Positions 1 through 6,323 of a DNA stretch of 8,077 nt are shown here, one piece after another. This stretch comes from an uncultured Acidimicrobiaceae bacterium. GTDB lineage: Bacteria > Actinomycetota > Acidimicrobiia > Spongiisociales > UBA5794. Under the pieces are notes generated by a model, which worked only from the letters and a program-made list of their open reading frames with translations, did not search any database and was not told where the DNA came from. Within the stretch, counting starts at the first letter, position 1. The number at the start of each line of letters is the position of its first letter. The stretch spans positions 1-8,077 of the forward strand of contig CAMYJM010000128.1 in the NCBI GenBank assembly GCA_947258635.1, written 5' to 3'. The position numbers were made by a program, and so were the translations under genes.

Positions 1-46
1 AGGCGCCGCTCCAGGAGGCCCCGCTCCAGGAGGCCCCGCTCCAGCT
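1..46 (-). repeat. 15-bp tandem repeat encoding SGASW units of the protease C-terminus
   Basis: A 15-bp unit (TCCAGGAGGCCCCGC on the plus strand) is repeated with few changes up to the window edge. Read on the minus strand it encodes ...FNGASWSGASWSGASWSGA, in frame with the S8 protease. Period-five Trp/Ser/Gly/Ala repeats at this place are a known feature of some actinobacterial and Chloroflexi S8 proteases. They are thought to form a surface or wall-associated beta structure, though that role is inference. The total number of units is unknown because the window ends within the repeat. Confidence 0.9.
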
Positions 47-2062
47 GGCGCCGTTGAAGTCGCCGCCGTTCCACAGGGTCGGGACGCAGGTACCACCGGT
101 GCAGTAGCCGGTCCATGGGCTCGACATGATGTCGATCTCACCGGCAAGGGCCACGCCCTCGTCGGAGACGTGATTGGTGCCGCGGGCCGCCTCGAGGCTG
201 CCGGACCCGTCGGATTCCTCGTAGGTCTGGTCGGCGGAGTTGGCCTGCGGGGTGCGAGCCTTCTCGGCCGCTGCCAGGTCGAGCGAGCCGGCTCCCTGGC
301 ATTTGAAGTCGGCGTCCGGGACGTACTCGGCGGTGTCCATGATCAAGGCCTTGACCTGATCAGGATTGAGCTCGGGCCGCTGATCGAGGATCAGGGCGGC
401 GCCTCCGGCCACGACGGCGGCGGCCTGGCTGGTGCCCGAACCCAGGAAGTAGTTGCCGGCTACTGCGGCCTCCGGGTAGTGCTGATCGGCATACGATCCA
501 GGGCTGCGCAAGCTGAGCACCGAGCGGCCTGGGGCGACGACGTCGACGAAGCGATCCGACGTGCCGCAGTTGGAGAACGCAGCGACGCCGGAGATCTGGT
601 TCGAGTCGTTCTCGGCGGCCCCGACCGCGATCACGTACGGGTCGATGGCCGGGTTGCGCAAAAGTGCCGAGTTGCCGTCGTTGCCCGACGCCACGACGAC
701 CACGATGCCGGCATGCCAGGCCCGCTCAACCGCATGGGCCAGCGGATCGACCTGGTACGGCTGCACGCCGTCGGTGCCGTACGCCAGAGCGATGACACGG
801 ATGTTCAAGTCATTGTCGGTGCGGTGGACGACGACCCAATCGATCGCCGCGATCACCTGCGACACGTCGGCGGCGCCCTGGGAGTCGGCGACCTTGACGT
901 TGACGATGCGGGCCCCGGGAGCCATCCCGGAGAACTCGGAGTCGGCATTGTCCCGTCCGGCGATGATCCCGGCGAGATGCGTGCCGTGGCCGAATGTATC
1001 GAGGTAGCGAAGGTTGTCGGCCTGAGATTCGAAGGAAAGGTCGGGTCCGTTGATCACTTTGCCGGGCCAAGTGAGGCCGTCCACCGGCACCACACCGGTA
1101 TCGATCAGGGCAATATCGACACCCGACCCGTCAAAGCCGGCCTTCCAGAATTCGTCGGCACCGGTGATCTGGTTTGTGATCCACGACATCGATCCGCTGT
1201 GCTGGCCCGGCGGCAATCCATGGAGGGCCGACGCGTCCTCCCACTGAACGAACGGTCCGGGGCTGGTCGATGGGGCCGTGGGGCGGAGTGCGACCAGATG
1301 TCCGATGCCACCGTCGCTCGCATCTGCGAAGGCGGTGCGGGAACCGGTGGCGCCCGTCGCCGCGACCACTTCGTCAGACGCCGCGGCCACGGTTTCGCCG
1401 ATGGCGCCGACACCGGCGTCGCTGGAGACGTCCCAGCGTTCCGTCGTCCCGGCGGGAGGAGTGATGGAGCCGTTGTCGCGCACGGTGAAGAACGCAATCA
1501 ATGTGGTGTCCGCATGGCTGGTCGAGATGGAGGGTGCCACGAGAGAGGTACTGGCAGTGGTGTCGCTGCCGAAGGCATCGATGGGGTCGTTCCCGTCGAT
1601 GTCGGTGTAGGCCGCGATAGCGCCGGCGGCGGTGTCGTTCTTCCCGCTCGTGAGAGTGAACCCATAGTGCCCGGGCTCGTCGGCAGTGGCGGTGCGCCAG
1701 TACAGCCCTTGCATGATGGGCTTGGACGGGTGAGTGGCCACGTCGATCACGTTCCAGCCGCTGGGCGCATCGATGGTGCCGGCGGCGCTGTAGGCCACCT
1801 GGGCGATCAGGAAGTCACCGGCGACCACATCGTCCGGAACGGCCAGATCCAGAGTTGCGCCGCTGGCGACGTAGTCACGCGCCGTAGCAACGGACTTGAA
1901 GCTGGCCGACGAATCGGGAGGAGGCGAGTTCTTGGCGGGCTTGCCGGCCAGTGCCGGCGTCGCTAAGAGGGGAACAGTGGCCACCAAAGTGGCAATTGCG
2001 ACGAACAGCGCCCGTCGATTCGATGCACCTGCCGTTCTCTGCCTCACGAATGGATTTCTCAT
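1..2062 (-). CDS. Secreted S8 (subtilisin-like) serine protease with WSGAS repeats, 3' end outside window
   Basis: This is an exported serine endopeptidase of family S8. It is open from ATG at 2062 to the left edge (687 complete codons) with no stop. Residues 1-39 form a signal peptide: a basic start (MRNPFVRQR), a hydrophobic core and an ALA cleavage site before GKPAK. Residues about 47-235 look like a beta-sandwich domain (motifs APSGWNVID, GLYWRTATA, TPPAGTTERWD) of a kind common in actinobacterial exported proteins. The catalytic triad is complete: D321 in ALIDTGV, H359 in GHGTHLAG and S545 in GSGTSQAAA, with oxyanion N461 in ASGNDGN. After the protease domain come GSGSLEAARGTNHV and a W-S-G-A-S repeat from residue 669. 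ATG 2062 is preferred over GTG 2077 because AGGGGG lies just upstream; an in-frame stop at 2078-2080 bounds the start. Its physiological substrate cannot be read from the sequence. The long plus-strand frame over it is antisense. Confidence 0.93.
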   Translation of the reverse strand, partial: MRNPFVRQRTAGASNRRALFVAIATLVATVPLLATPALAGKPAKNSPPPDSSASFKSVATARDYVASGATLDLAVPDDVVAGDFLIAQVAYSAAGTIDAPSGWNVIDVATHPSKPIMQGLYWRTATADEPGHYGFTLTSGKNDTAAGAIAAYTDIDGNDPIDAFGSDTTASTSLVAPSISTSHADTTLIAFFTVRDNGSITPPAGTTERWDVSSDAGVGAIGETVAAASDEVVAATGATGSRTAFADASDGGIGHLVALRPTAPSTSPGPFVQWEDASALHGLPPGQHSGSMSWITNQITGADEFWKAGFDGSGVDIALIDTGVVPVDGLTWPGKVINGPDLSFESQADNLRYLDTFGHGTHLAGIIAGRDNADSEFSGMAPGARIVNVKVADSQGAADVSQVIAAIDWVVVHRTDNDLNIRVIALAYGTDGVQPYQVDPLAHAVERAWHAGIVVVVASGNDGNSALLRNPAIDPYVIAVGAAENDSNQISGVAAFSNCGTSDRFVDVVAPGRSVLSLRSPGSYADQHYPEAAVAGNYFLGSGTSQAAAVVAGGAALILDQRPELNPDQVKALIMDTAEYVPDADFKCQGAGSLDLAAAEKARTPQANSADQTYEESDGSGSLEAARGTNHVSDEGVALAGEIDIMSSPWTGYCTGGTCVPTLWNGGDFNGASWSGASWSGASWSGA

Positions 2063-2065
2063 CAG

Positions 2066-2089
2066 CCCCCTAACCACTCAGAGTGAGTT
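2066..2089 (-). promoter_or_regulatory. Ribosome binding site and adjacent inverted repeat of the S8 protease gene
   Basis: Read on the minus strand, AGGGGG (2071-2066) lies three bases before the ATG at 2062. This is a tight but usable Shine-Dalgarno. Directly upstream, 2089-2072 forms an imperfect inverted repeat, AACTCACTC-T-GAGTGGTT, with one bulged base. It could be an operator or a 5'-UTR hairpin controlling access to the ribosome binding site; nothing in the sequence says which. No convincing -35/-10 pair is visible upstream. Confidence 0.35.
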
Positions 2090-2197
2090 ATCGGCACAAA
2101 CGGTCGATTGGCGCAGCATCATCTCGTCCAGTGCCGTTCTGTCTAGACACTCGCGGCGCAGCTGTGGGATTGCGAGGAGCCGCGTCTGGGGAAGGTG

Positions 2198-2212
2198 CCG
2201 GGATGGACCCGG
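2198..2212 (-). terminator. Weak hairpin right after the PBP-propeller stop codon
   Basis: On the minus strand CCGGG-TCCAT-CCCGG begins immediately after the TGA at 2215-2213. It has a 5-bp stem and a 5-base loop. No run of T follows, so if it terminates it would be a T-less hairpin of the type proposed in high-GC bacteria. The short stem keeps confidence low. Confidence 0.3.
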
Positions 2213-5200
2213 TCACCGCTCGTCGCCGATGGCATAGATGAATTGGGAAGTCGAGGCCACGATGATCGTCCCGTCGGGAGCGACGGCGGCCGAGGCGTGG
2301 AGCTCGAACCCGTCGCTGACGGTGGTGACGCCGTCGGTACACCCCGATGGAGGGGGGAACTCTGCCGGGCCCGACAATGGCAATCGCCACAAGAGGGCTC
2401 CGGTGGCGGCATTGAACGAGTAGAGGGCGCCATCCGGGCGGGGCAGCACCACCAAATCGCCGACAACGACCGGCGACGCCCATTGCCGCTCGCAGCCGAC
2501 GCCGCTGTTACCGTCCCAGATGGCCCGGCCGGCGCCGTCAATTGCCTGAACACCCGTCCCCCGCGAGCCGGCAATGAGGAGCGACTCCTCGTATCTGGCG
2601 GCGGAGCTGCGAACGTTGCCCCCGGTGCCGAGTAGCTGGTCCGGGTCGGAGCCTTGCCAGGCGATCGTGCCGACAAAGCGATCAAGCCCCACTGCCGCCG
2701 GTGGAGCGGCACCGCCGGCGACGCCGAAGCTGACGACGAGCTTGTCGCCGGCGACTGTGGGAGCGGCAAAGACCGTAACCGGCGTCGTGACTAGATCGGA
2801 GTCGTTTCCCGGACCGGCTTCGTATTCGATGCGAGTCCGCCACATCTCGAATCCGTCGAGTGTGAATGCTGCGGCGTCGCCGTGCTCGCTGACCGCGAAC
2901 ACCATTCGGCCATCCGATGCGGCGCCTCCCCTGATGGCCCCGTCGAGCTGAGCCTGCCATCGCGGGGAACCGTCGGTGCCGATAGCCCACAGCACGCCGG
3001 ATACACCACCCACGACGACCAGGTCCCCGACGATGAGGGGGTTCGTGAAGACGGGCCCCTCGGCAGTGAAACTCCAGATCCCCTCACCGGTGCGGAGATC
3101 GATACCCCACACCTTGCCCTCGTCACCTGTCGCCACGACAACACCGTCGGCGCCGGCGACACCGTTCACGTCGTTGGCGGTGGGGAAGAACCAGCGCCGC
3201 TCGCCGTCGCCGACATCGAGCGCGTAGACGCCGTCACCAGCGTCACCGCCAGCGCGCCTGGTACCGGCACTCCCCACGACGACGAGGCCCTCGGCCACGA
3301 TCGGGCTGTTCAACCATCCGGAAATGCCCACCTCGGCTTGCCACCGCTTGACCGGCTCGACTATGCCGGCAGCCTGGGAACAACCCGATCTCGTATTGTC
3401 ACCTTGAAAGGTGACCCAATCCGACCCGGCGGCGACACACTCGGGCAGCGCCTCGGGCCCCGCAGCCTGGACTCTTCGCAGAAACTCGGCCGCAATCGGC
3501 GCGGCGGTGGCACCGCCCGAGGCGCCCCCCTCGACGCTCACCGCAAAGGCGAGGTCCGCGGCGTAGCCGACAAACCAGGCCACGGTTCCCGCCTCGCCGC
3601 CCGCGGGGGACTGGGCGGTGCCGGTCTTCCCGGCGACTTCGAGCCCCTCGACAGCGGCGAGGCGGCCCGTGCCGCGCCCGACCACCGCGGCCAACATGGA
3701 GTTCAGATCGGCGACAGCTTCCGGCGCCAGCTCCGGTTCGGCGGCGGCCGGGGTGCCGGCGATCAGGCTCGGCGGGCGCCACGTTCCGGAGGCAGCCGCG
3801 GCAACCATGGCGGCGAGATTCAGGGGGCTGGCCAGTAACTCACCTTGCCCGATCGCCGTGGCCGCCAACTCGACCCGGCTCGACGGCAGCGGCAGCGAGG
3901 CATCGGCGGCCGCAATGCCGATGTCGAGTTCGCCCGCAAAGCCGAACCTCGCCGCGGTCGCCGCGATTGCGTCGGCGCCCAGTTCCATCGCCATCTCGAT
4001 GAACGCCGTGTTGCAGGAGAGGGCGAAGGCGTCCTCCAAGCTCATCGCCGCCGGCAGGTCATCGGCGTTGGTGAAGATCCTTCCGTCGACGTCGATCTGG
4101 CGGGGACACGCCACCGGTGTATCCGGCGTCATTCCGTTGCCGAGGAGGGCGGCCGCGACGACGATCTTGAACGTCGAGCCTGGTGGATACCGCCCGCCGA
4201 CCGCCCGGTTGAATCCGGTAGCGGGAGTGCTCGCGACCGCCCGTATTGCTCCCGTCGGGATGTCGATGGCGACGAGCGATGCCGGCAGATCACTCGTGGC
4301 GAGCACAGACTCTGCCGCCCGCTGTATGTCCAAGTCCAGCGTGGTGGGCAGGTCGGCTGGAGGCACTCCGGGAAACGACATCAGCGTCTCCGTAGAACCG
4401 TCTTCACGCCGGAGCACGACGGTCTTCGTCGGAGTGCCCGCCAGCTGGGCCTCGAAGGCGCGTTCGAGACCTGATCTGCCGACGATTGAGTCGGCCGCGT
4501 ACGGGGGGCCGAGCTCGGCCAGCAGCTCGGCCGTGATCTCACCCGTTGTGCCCAGCAGCGGCGCCGCCGGGGAGCCCTCAATGGGGATCCGGCCCTCGGT
4601 GAGCCGGAAGGCGATGCCGGCAACCGGGTAGAGGGCGGGCCGGATGTCGACGTAGGCCTCCCGGGGGACATTGGCGACCGGGAGAAACCAGTCGGGCTGC
4701 ACGCCGGGTCGATCGAGGACGGCGTCGATCGTGTCGCCGGAGACGTCGAGGTGCTCCTTCATGGCGGCCGCCACCTCGGGGCGCGACGCCACCCTCTCCG
4801 GGATGAGACCGACGACCACCTTGGGTGCCGATTGCACCATCGCCCGGCCGGCGACGTCGGTGATCAGCGCCCGCTCCGGCCACTCCTCCAGGAGTTCGAG
4901 CCGATCGCCGCCGGTGAGTGACGGATAGATGGCTGCCGGGGCCCAATCCACGAGCCAGCTGCCACCTTGCAGCACCAACTGGAGAGCGGATTCATAGACC
5001 CATTCTCCTGTGTCGCCGATGGCGACGGTCGCTCGGAAAGGGACGCGCGCCGTGCCGGCGCCAACTTCGGGTTCGCCGGCGACGAAGTCGAGTTCTGCCA
5101 CCTCGAGCTGCGCCCACCAGTCGGCGATGGCAACGTCGGCGCCCAGCTGGGGCGCGGCGACAAGAGATTGAACGGTCGCCCCGTCCGCGGCCGCCCAGGC

Positions 5201-5380
5201 CGCCAGGAATTGCTGGGCGACCGACGCCGGATCAGCAGGCGGCGCGGTAGCGGACGTCGGCACGGCCCCGGGATCGGGGCCATCGTCGGAAGAGCTGAAG
5301 AATGCAATGAGACCGGCGCCGACGATGGCGGCGGCGACGACGGCCAGTGCCGCCTTGCCGAGCCGGATCGGCTTGTCCAT
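2213..5380 (-). CDS. Class B penicillin-binding protein fused to a C-terminal PQQ-like beta-propeller
   Basis: A peptidoglycan D,D-transpeptidase of 1055 residues, anchored by one N-terminal membrane segment (about 8-28) and otherwise outside the membrane. Residues about 50-155 resemble the NTF2-like MecA_N domain, and about 160-340 the PBP-dimer domain with the hallmark GRSGLERAFEAQLAGT (301-316). The penicilloyl-serine transpeptidase domain (about 345-640) has all three motifs: S402-T-F-K405 (nucleophile), S455-C-N457 and K585-T-G-T588. From 652 (DWVTFQGDNTRSGC) to the end there is a PQQ-like beta-propeller. Its eight docking tryptophans are W680, W730, W769, W808, W847, W908, W955 and W998, often after a D-x-x-T-G type turn, and the C-terminal strand ends YAIGDER. 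The transpeptidase part alone would be a normal-sized PBP2a/PbpA-like enzyme; the propeller is extra. The frame is continuous with no internal stop or shift. The start is fixed by AGGAGGTGA at 5395-5387. The propeller may bind a partner or wall polymer (inference); PQQ binding is not implied. Confidence 0.93.
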   Translation of the reverse strand: MDKPIRLGKAALAVVAAAIVGAGLIAFFSSSDDGPDPGAVPTSATAPPADPASVAQQFLAAWAAADGATVQSLVAAPQLGADVAIADWWAQLEVAELDFVAGEPEVGAGTARVPFRATVAIGDTGEWVYESALQLVLQGGSWLVDWAPAAIYPSLTGGDRLELLEEWPERALITDVAGRAMVQSAPKVVVGLIPERVASRPEVAAAMKEHLDVSGDTIDAVLDRPGVQPDWFLPVANVPREAYVDIRPALYPVAGIAFRLTEGRIPIEGSPAAPLLGTTGEITAELLAELGPPYAADSIVGRSGLERAFEAQLAGTPTKTVVLRREDGSTETLMSFPGVPPADLPTTLDLDIQRAAESVLATSDLPASLVAIDIPTGAIRAVASTPATGFNRAVGGRYPPGSTFKIVVAAALLGNGMTPDTPVACPRQIDVDGRIFTNADDLPAAMSLEDAFALSCNTAFIEMAMELGADAIAATAARFGFAGELDIGIAAADASLPLPSSRVELAATAIGQGELLASPLNLAAMVAAAASGTWRPPSLIAGTPAAAEPELAPEAVADLNSMLAAVVGRGTGRLAAVEGLEVAGKTGTAQSPAGGEAGTVAWFVGYAADLAFAVSVEGGASGGATAAPIAAEFLRRVQAAGPEALPECVAAGSDWVTFQGDNTRSGCSQAAGIVEPVKRWQAEVGISGWLNSPIVAEGLVVVGSAGTRRAGGDAGDGVYALDVGDGERRWFFPTANDVNGVAGADGVVVATGDEGKVWGIDLRTGEGIWSFTAEGPVFTNPLIVGDLVVVGGVSGVLWAIGTDGSPRWQAQLDGAIRGGAASDGRMVFAVSEHGDAAAFTLDGFEMWRTRIEYEAGPGNDSDLVTTPVTVFAAPTVAGDKLVVSFGVAGGAAPPAAVGLDRFVGTIAWQGSDPDQLLGTGGNVRSSAARYEESLLIAGSRGTGVQAIDGAGRAIWDGNSGVGCERQWASPVVVGDLVVLPRPDGALYSFNAATGALLWRLPLSGPAEFPPPSGCTDGVTTVSDGFELHASAAVAPDGTIIVASTSQFIYAIGDER

Positions 5381-5386
5381 GGGCCG

Positions 5387-5395
5387 TCACCTCCT
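5387..5395 (-). promoter_or_regulatory. Strong Shine-Dalgarno of the PBP-propeller gene
   Basis: AGGAGGTGA on the minus strand matches the 16S rRNA anti-Shine-Dalgarno over nine bases. AGGAGG ends nine bases before the ATG at 5380. It settles the start codon and suggests efficient translation. Confidence 0.85.
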
Positions 5396-5645
5396 GCACC
5401 TCAGTCTGCCGGGCGCGCCCTCTATTGTCCCCCATCACCTCATGCCGGCCGCCGCCCGCGTTCCACGAACTGTGGGCCATTGCGGTCGTTGCGCTCGGTA
5501 TCGCGCTGGCATGGGTCGCCGACTTCGATATCTTTGCCCCGTGGGACATCGAACTCGGTGCGAAGGGGGTTTGGCCCACTCGTCGCGATCCCGCCCCGGA
5601 GGCCGGAGGCGGCGGGCCGATGGATCTACGCCGTCGGTGCCGCAG
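5396..5645. other. Spacer between Hcp-like gene and PBP gene; no confident gene
   Basis: About 250 bases without a supportable gene. On the minus strand, 5612-5591 can form a 7-bp GC hairpin (one G-U pair) some 35-55 bases past the Hcp-like stop; it is a weak terminator candidate without a T run. The promoter of the PBP gene should lie here, but I find no clear -35/-10 pair; GACAAT near 5427-5432 on the minus strand is only a poor -10. GGGCGCGCCC at 5411-5420 is a perfect 10-bp palindrome that may be chance in GC-rich DNA. On the plus strand a frame around 5461-5640 reads a hydrophobic stretch, WAIAVVALGIALAW, with coding-like G/C bias. It has only a TTG start (5425) with no ribosome binding site, and it runs antisense into the Hcp-like gene. 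Confidence 0.4.
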
Positions 5646-6158
5646 CTACTTCTTCTTCTTTTTCTTCTTCTTCGACCCCGCCGGCTCCCGCTCGACCTTG
5701 TGCTCGGTCTCGACGTTGCCCTGGCTCGAGCCGGCGCTGTCGAACTCGGTGTAGGTCACCTTGATTACCTCGAAGTTGTTGCCAACCACCACGGTGGGCG
5801 GGCCCGCCTCGTCGTTGCCTGAGGCATTGATCTGATAGGAGGTCATCATCACGTTCTGCATCTCGTATTTGAGGTAGGTAGCCCGGGCGCCTCCGTACGT
5901 GGCAGTCAGCTCGATCTCGAGCTTGGGGATCACCTCACCTTTGAGGCACTTCTCCAGGAGCTTCGGTGAAGCCTTCTCGTAGTCGATGGTGAGCACCATG
6001 TCCTCGACGATGGCGGCTCCGCGGCGCCGGCTCTGTCCAGTGGAGCCGCCCCCCGGCCGGTGGGCCCCCCAGTCGAGCGACAGAACGTCGATCCACTTGT
6101 CGTGATTGGCATCTTGGGACTCGCCGTCGATCCCGTCGTACTTCGCAAACGCGGCCAT
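5646..6158 (-). CDS. Hcp-like protein (type VI tube family) with C-terminal octa-lysine tail
   Basis: A leaderless 170-residue protein that resembles the Hcp1 family, whose members stack as hexameric rings in type VI secretion tubes. Family-like signs in order are AFAKYDGIDGES (3-14), KWIDVLSLDWGAH (21-33), KASPKLLEKCLKG (62-74), YLKYEMQNVMMTSYQI (95-110) and a closing NNFEVIKVTYTEFD (127-140). The length fits the family (about 150-175). A Gly/Arg-rich loop (GGGSTGQSRRR, 36-46) separates the first strands. Residues 141-162 look disordered and lead into eight consecutive lysines (163-170), encoded by AAG and one AAA, before TAG. ATG 6158 is chosen over the upstream ATG 6200 because AAGGGAGGTGG precedes it and the family homology starts there. 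No sheath, baseplate, VgrG or ClpV gene is in the window. Its role is therefore open: an orphan Hcp-like structural or secreted protein is the most that can be said. Confidence 0.82.
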   Translation of the reverse strand: MAAFAKYDGIDGESQDANHDKWIDVLSLDWGAHRPGGGSTGQSRRRGAAIVEDMVLTIDYEKASPKLLEKCLKGEVIPKLEIELTATYGGARATYLKYEMQNVMMTSYQINASGNDEAGPPTVVVGNNFEVIKVTYTEFDSAGSSQGNVETEHKVEREPAGSKKKKKKKK

Positions 6159-6163
6159 ACCCG

Positions 6164-6174
6164 CCACCTCCCTT
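6164..6174 (-). promoter_or_regulatory. Shine-Dalgarno deciding the Hcp-like start
   Basis: AAGGGAGGTGG on the minus strand ends five bases before the ATG at 6158, with the GGAGG core eight bases away. This makes 6158 the likely start rather than the in-frame ATG 14 codons upstream at 6200. That upstream start would add MLGKRSVATREVAG, which does not resemble the family. Confidence 0.8.
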
Positions 6175-6240
6175 GTCGCCACGGACCTTTTCCCCAACAA
6201 CCTATCGCTCCGGCGCAGCTAGTGACGGGCGAGGCGGCCG

Positions 6241-6269
6241 GGTGGGGTCCCCGGGCCGGGGACCCCACC
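6241..6269 (-). terminator. Perfect 12-bp GC-rich hairpin between sugar dehydrogenase and Hcp-like genes
   Basis: GGTGGGGTCCCC (6241-6252), a GGGCC loop, and GGGGACCCCACC (6258-6269) form a perfect 12-bp stem with a 5-base loop. It lies about 55 bases after the sugar dehydrogenase stop and 80 bases before the Hcp-like start. There is no T run on either side, so it fits the T-less terminator type proposed for high-GC actinobacteria rather than a classical intrinsic terminator. It probably separates two transcription units. An mRNA-stabilising 3' hairpin is the main alternative. Confidence 0.6.
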
Positions 6270-6323
6270 GTGGCCACTCGGTCGGCCGACTGCGATACGG
6301 CCGCCGTCACCGATCTTCGTTGT

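Noticed and set aside
1..46. Short tandem repeats that could suggest a CRISPR array
   Set aside because: The units are 15 bp, directly adjacent with no spacers, and code for a protein repeat in frame.
170..1966. A 598-codon plus-strand open frame
   Set aside because: It lies antisense to the S8 protease, whose catalytic D, H, S and N motifs all fall in one minus-strand frame; the plus product is Arg/Gly/Val-rich and shows no family motif.
2140..2149. TGTCTAGACA perfect palindrome upstream of the protease
   Set aside because: A 10-bp palindrome is expected several times by chance in 8 kb, and no second site or promoter element accompanies it.
2882..4631. Long plus-strand open frames (318 and 337 codons)
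   Set aside because: They are antisense to the PBP-propeller gene, which has clear domain motifs throughout; the plus frames reflect GC-rich codon mirroring.
5649..5672. T-rich tract as a terminator tail
   Set aside because: It is the complement of the lysine codons of the Hcp-like gene and has no stable GC hairpin directly before it on the plus strand.
6159..6200. Longer N-terminus for the Hcp-like protein from ATG 6200
   Set aside because: A strong Shine-Dalgarno precedes ATG 6158, and the extra 14 residues do not resemble the family.
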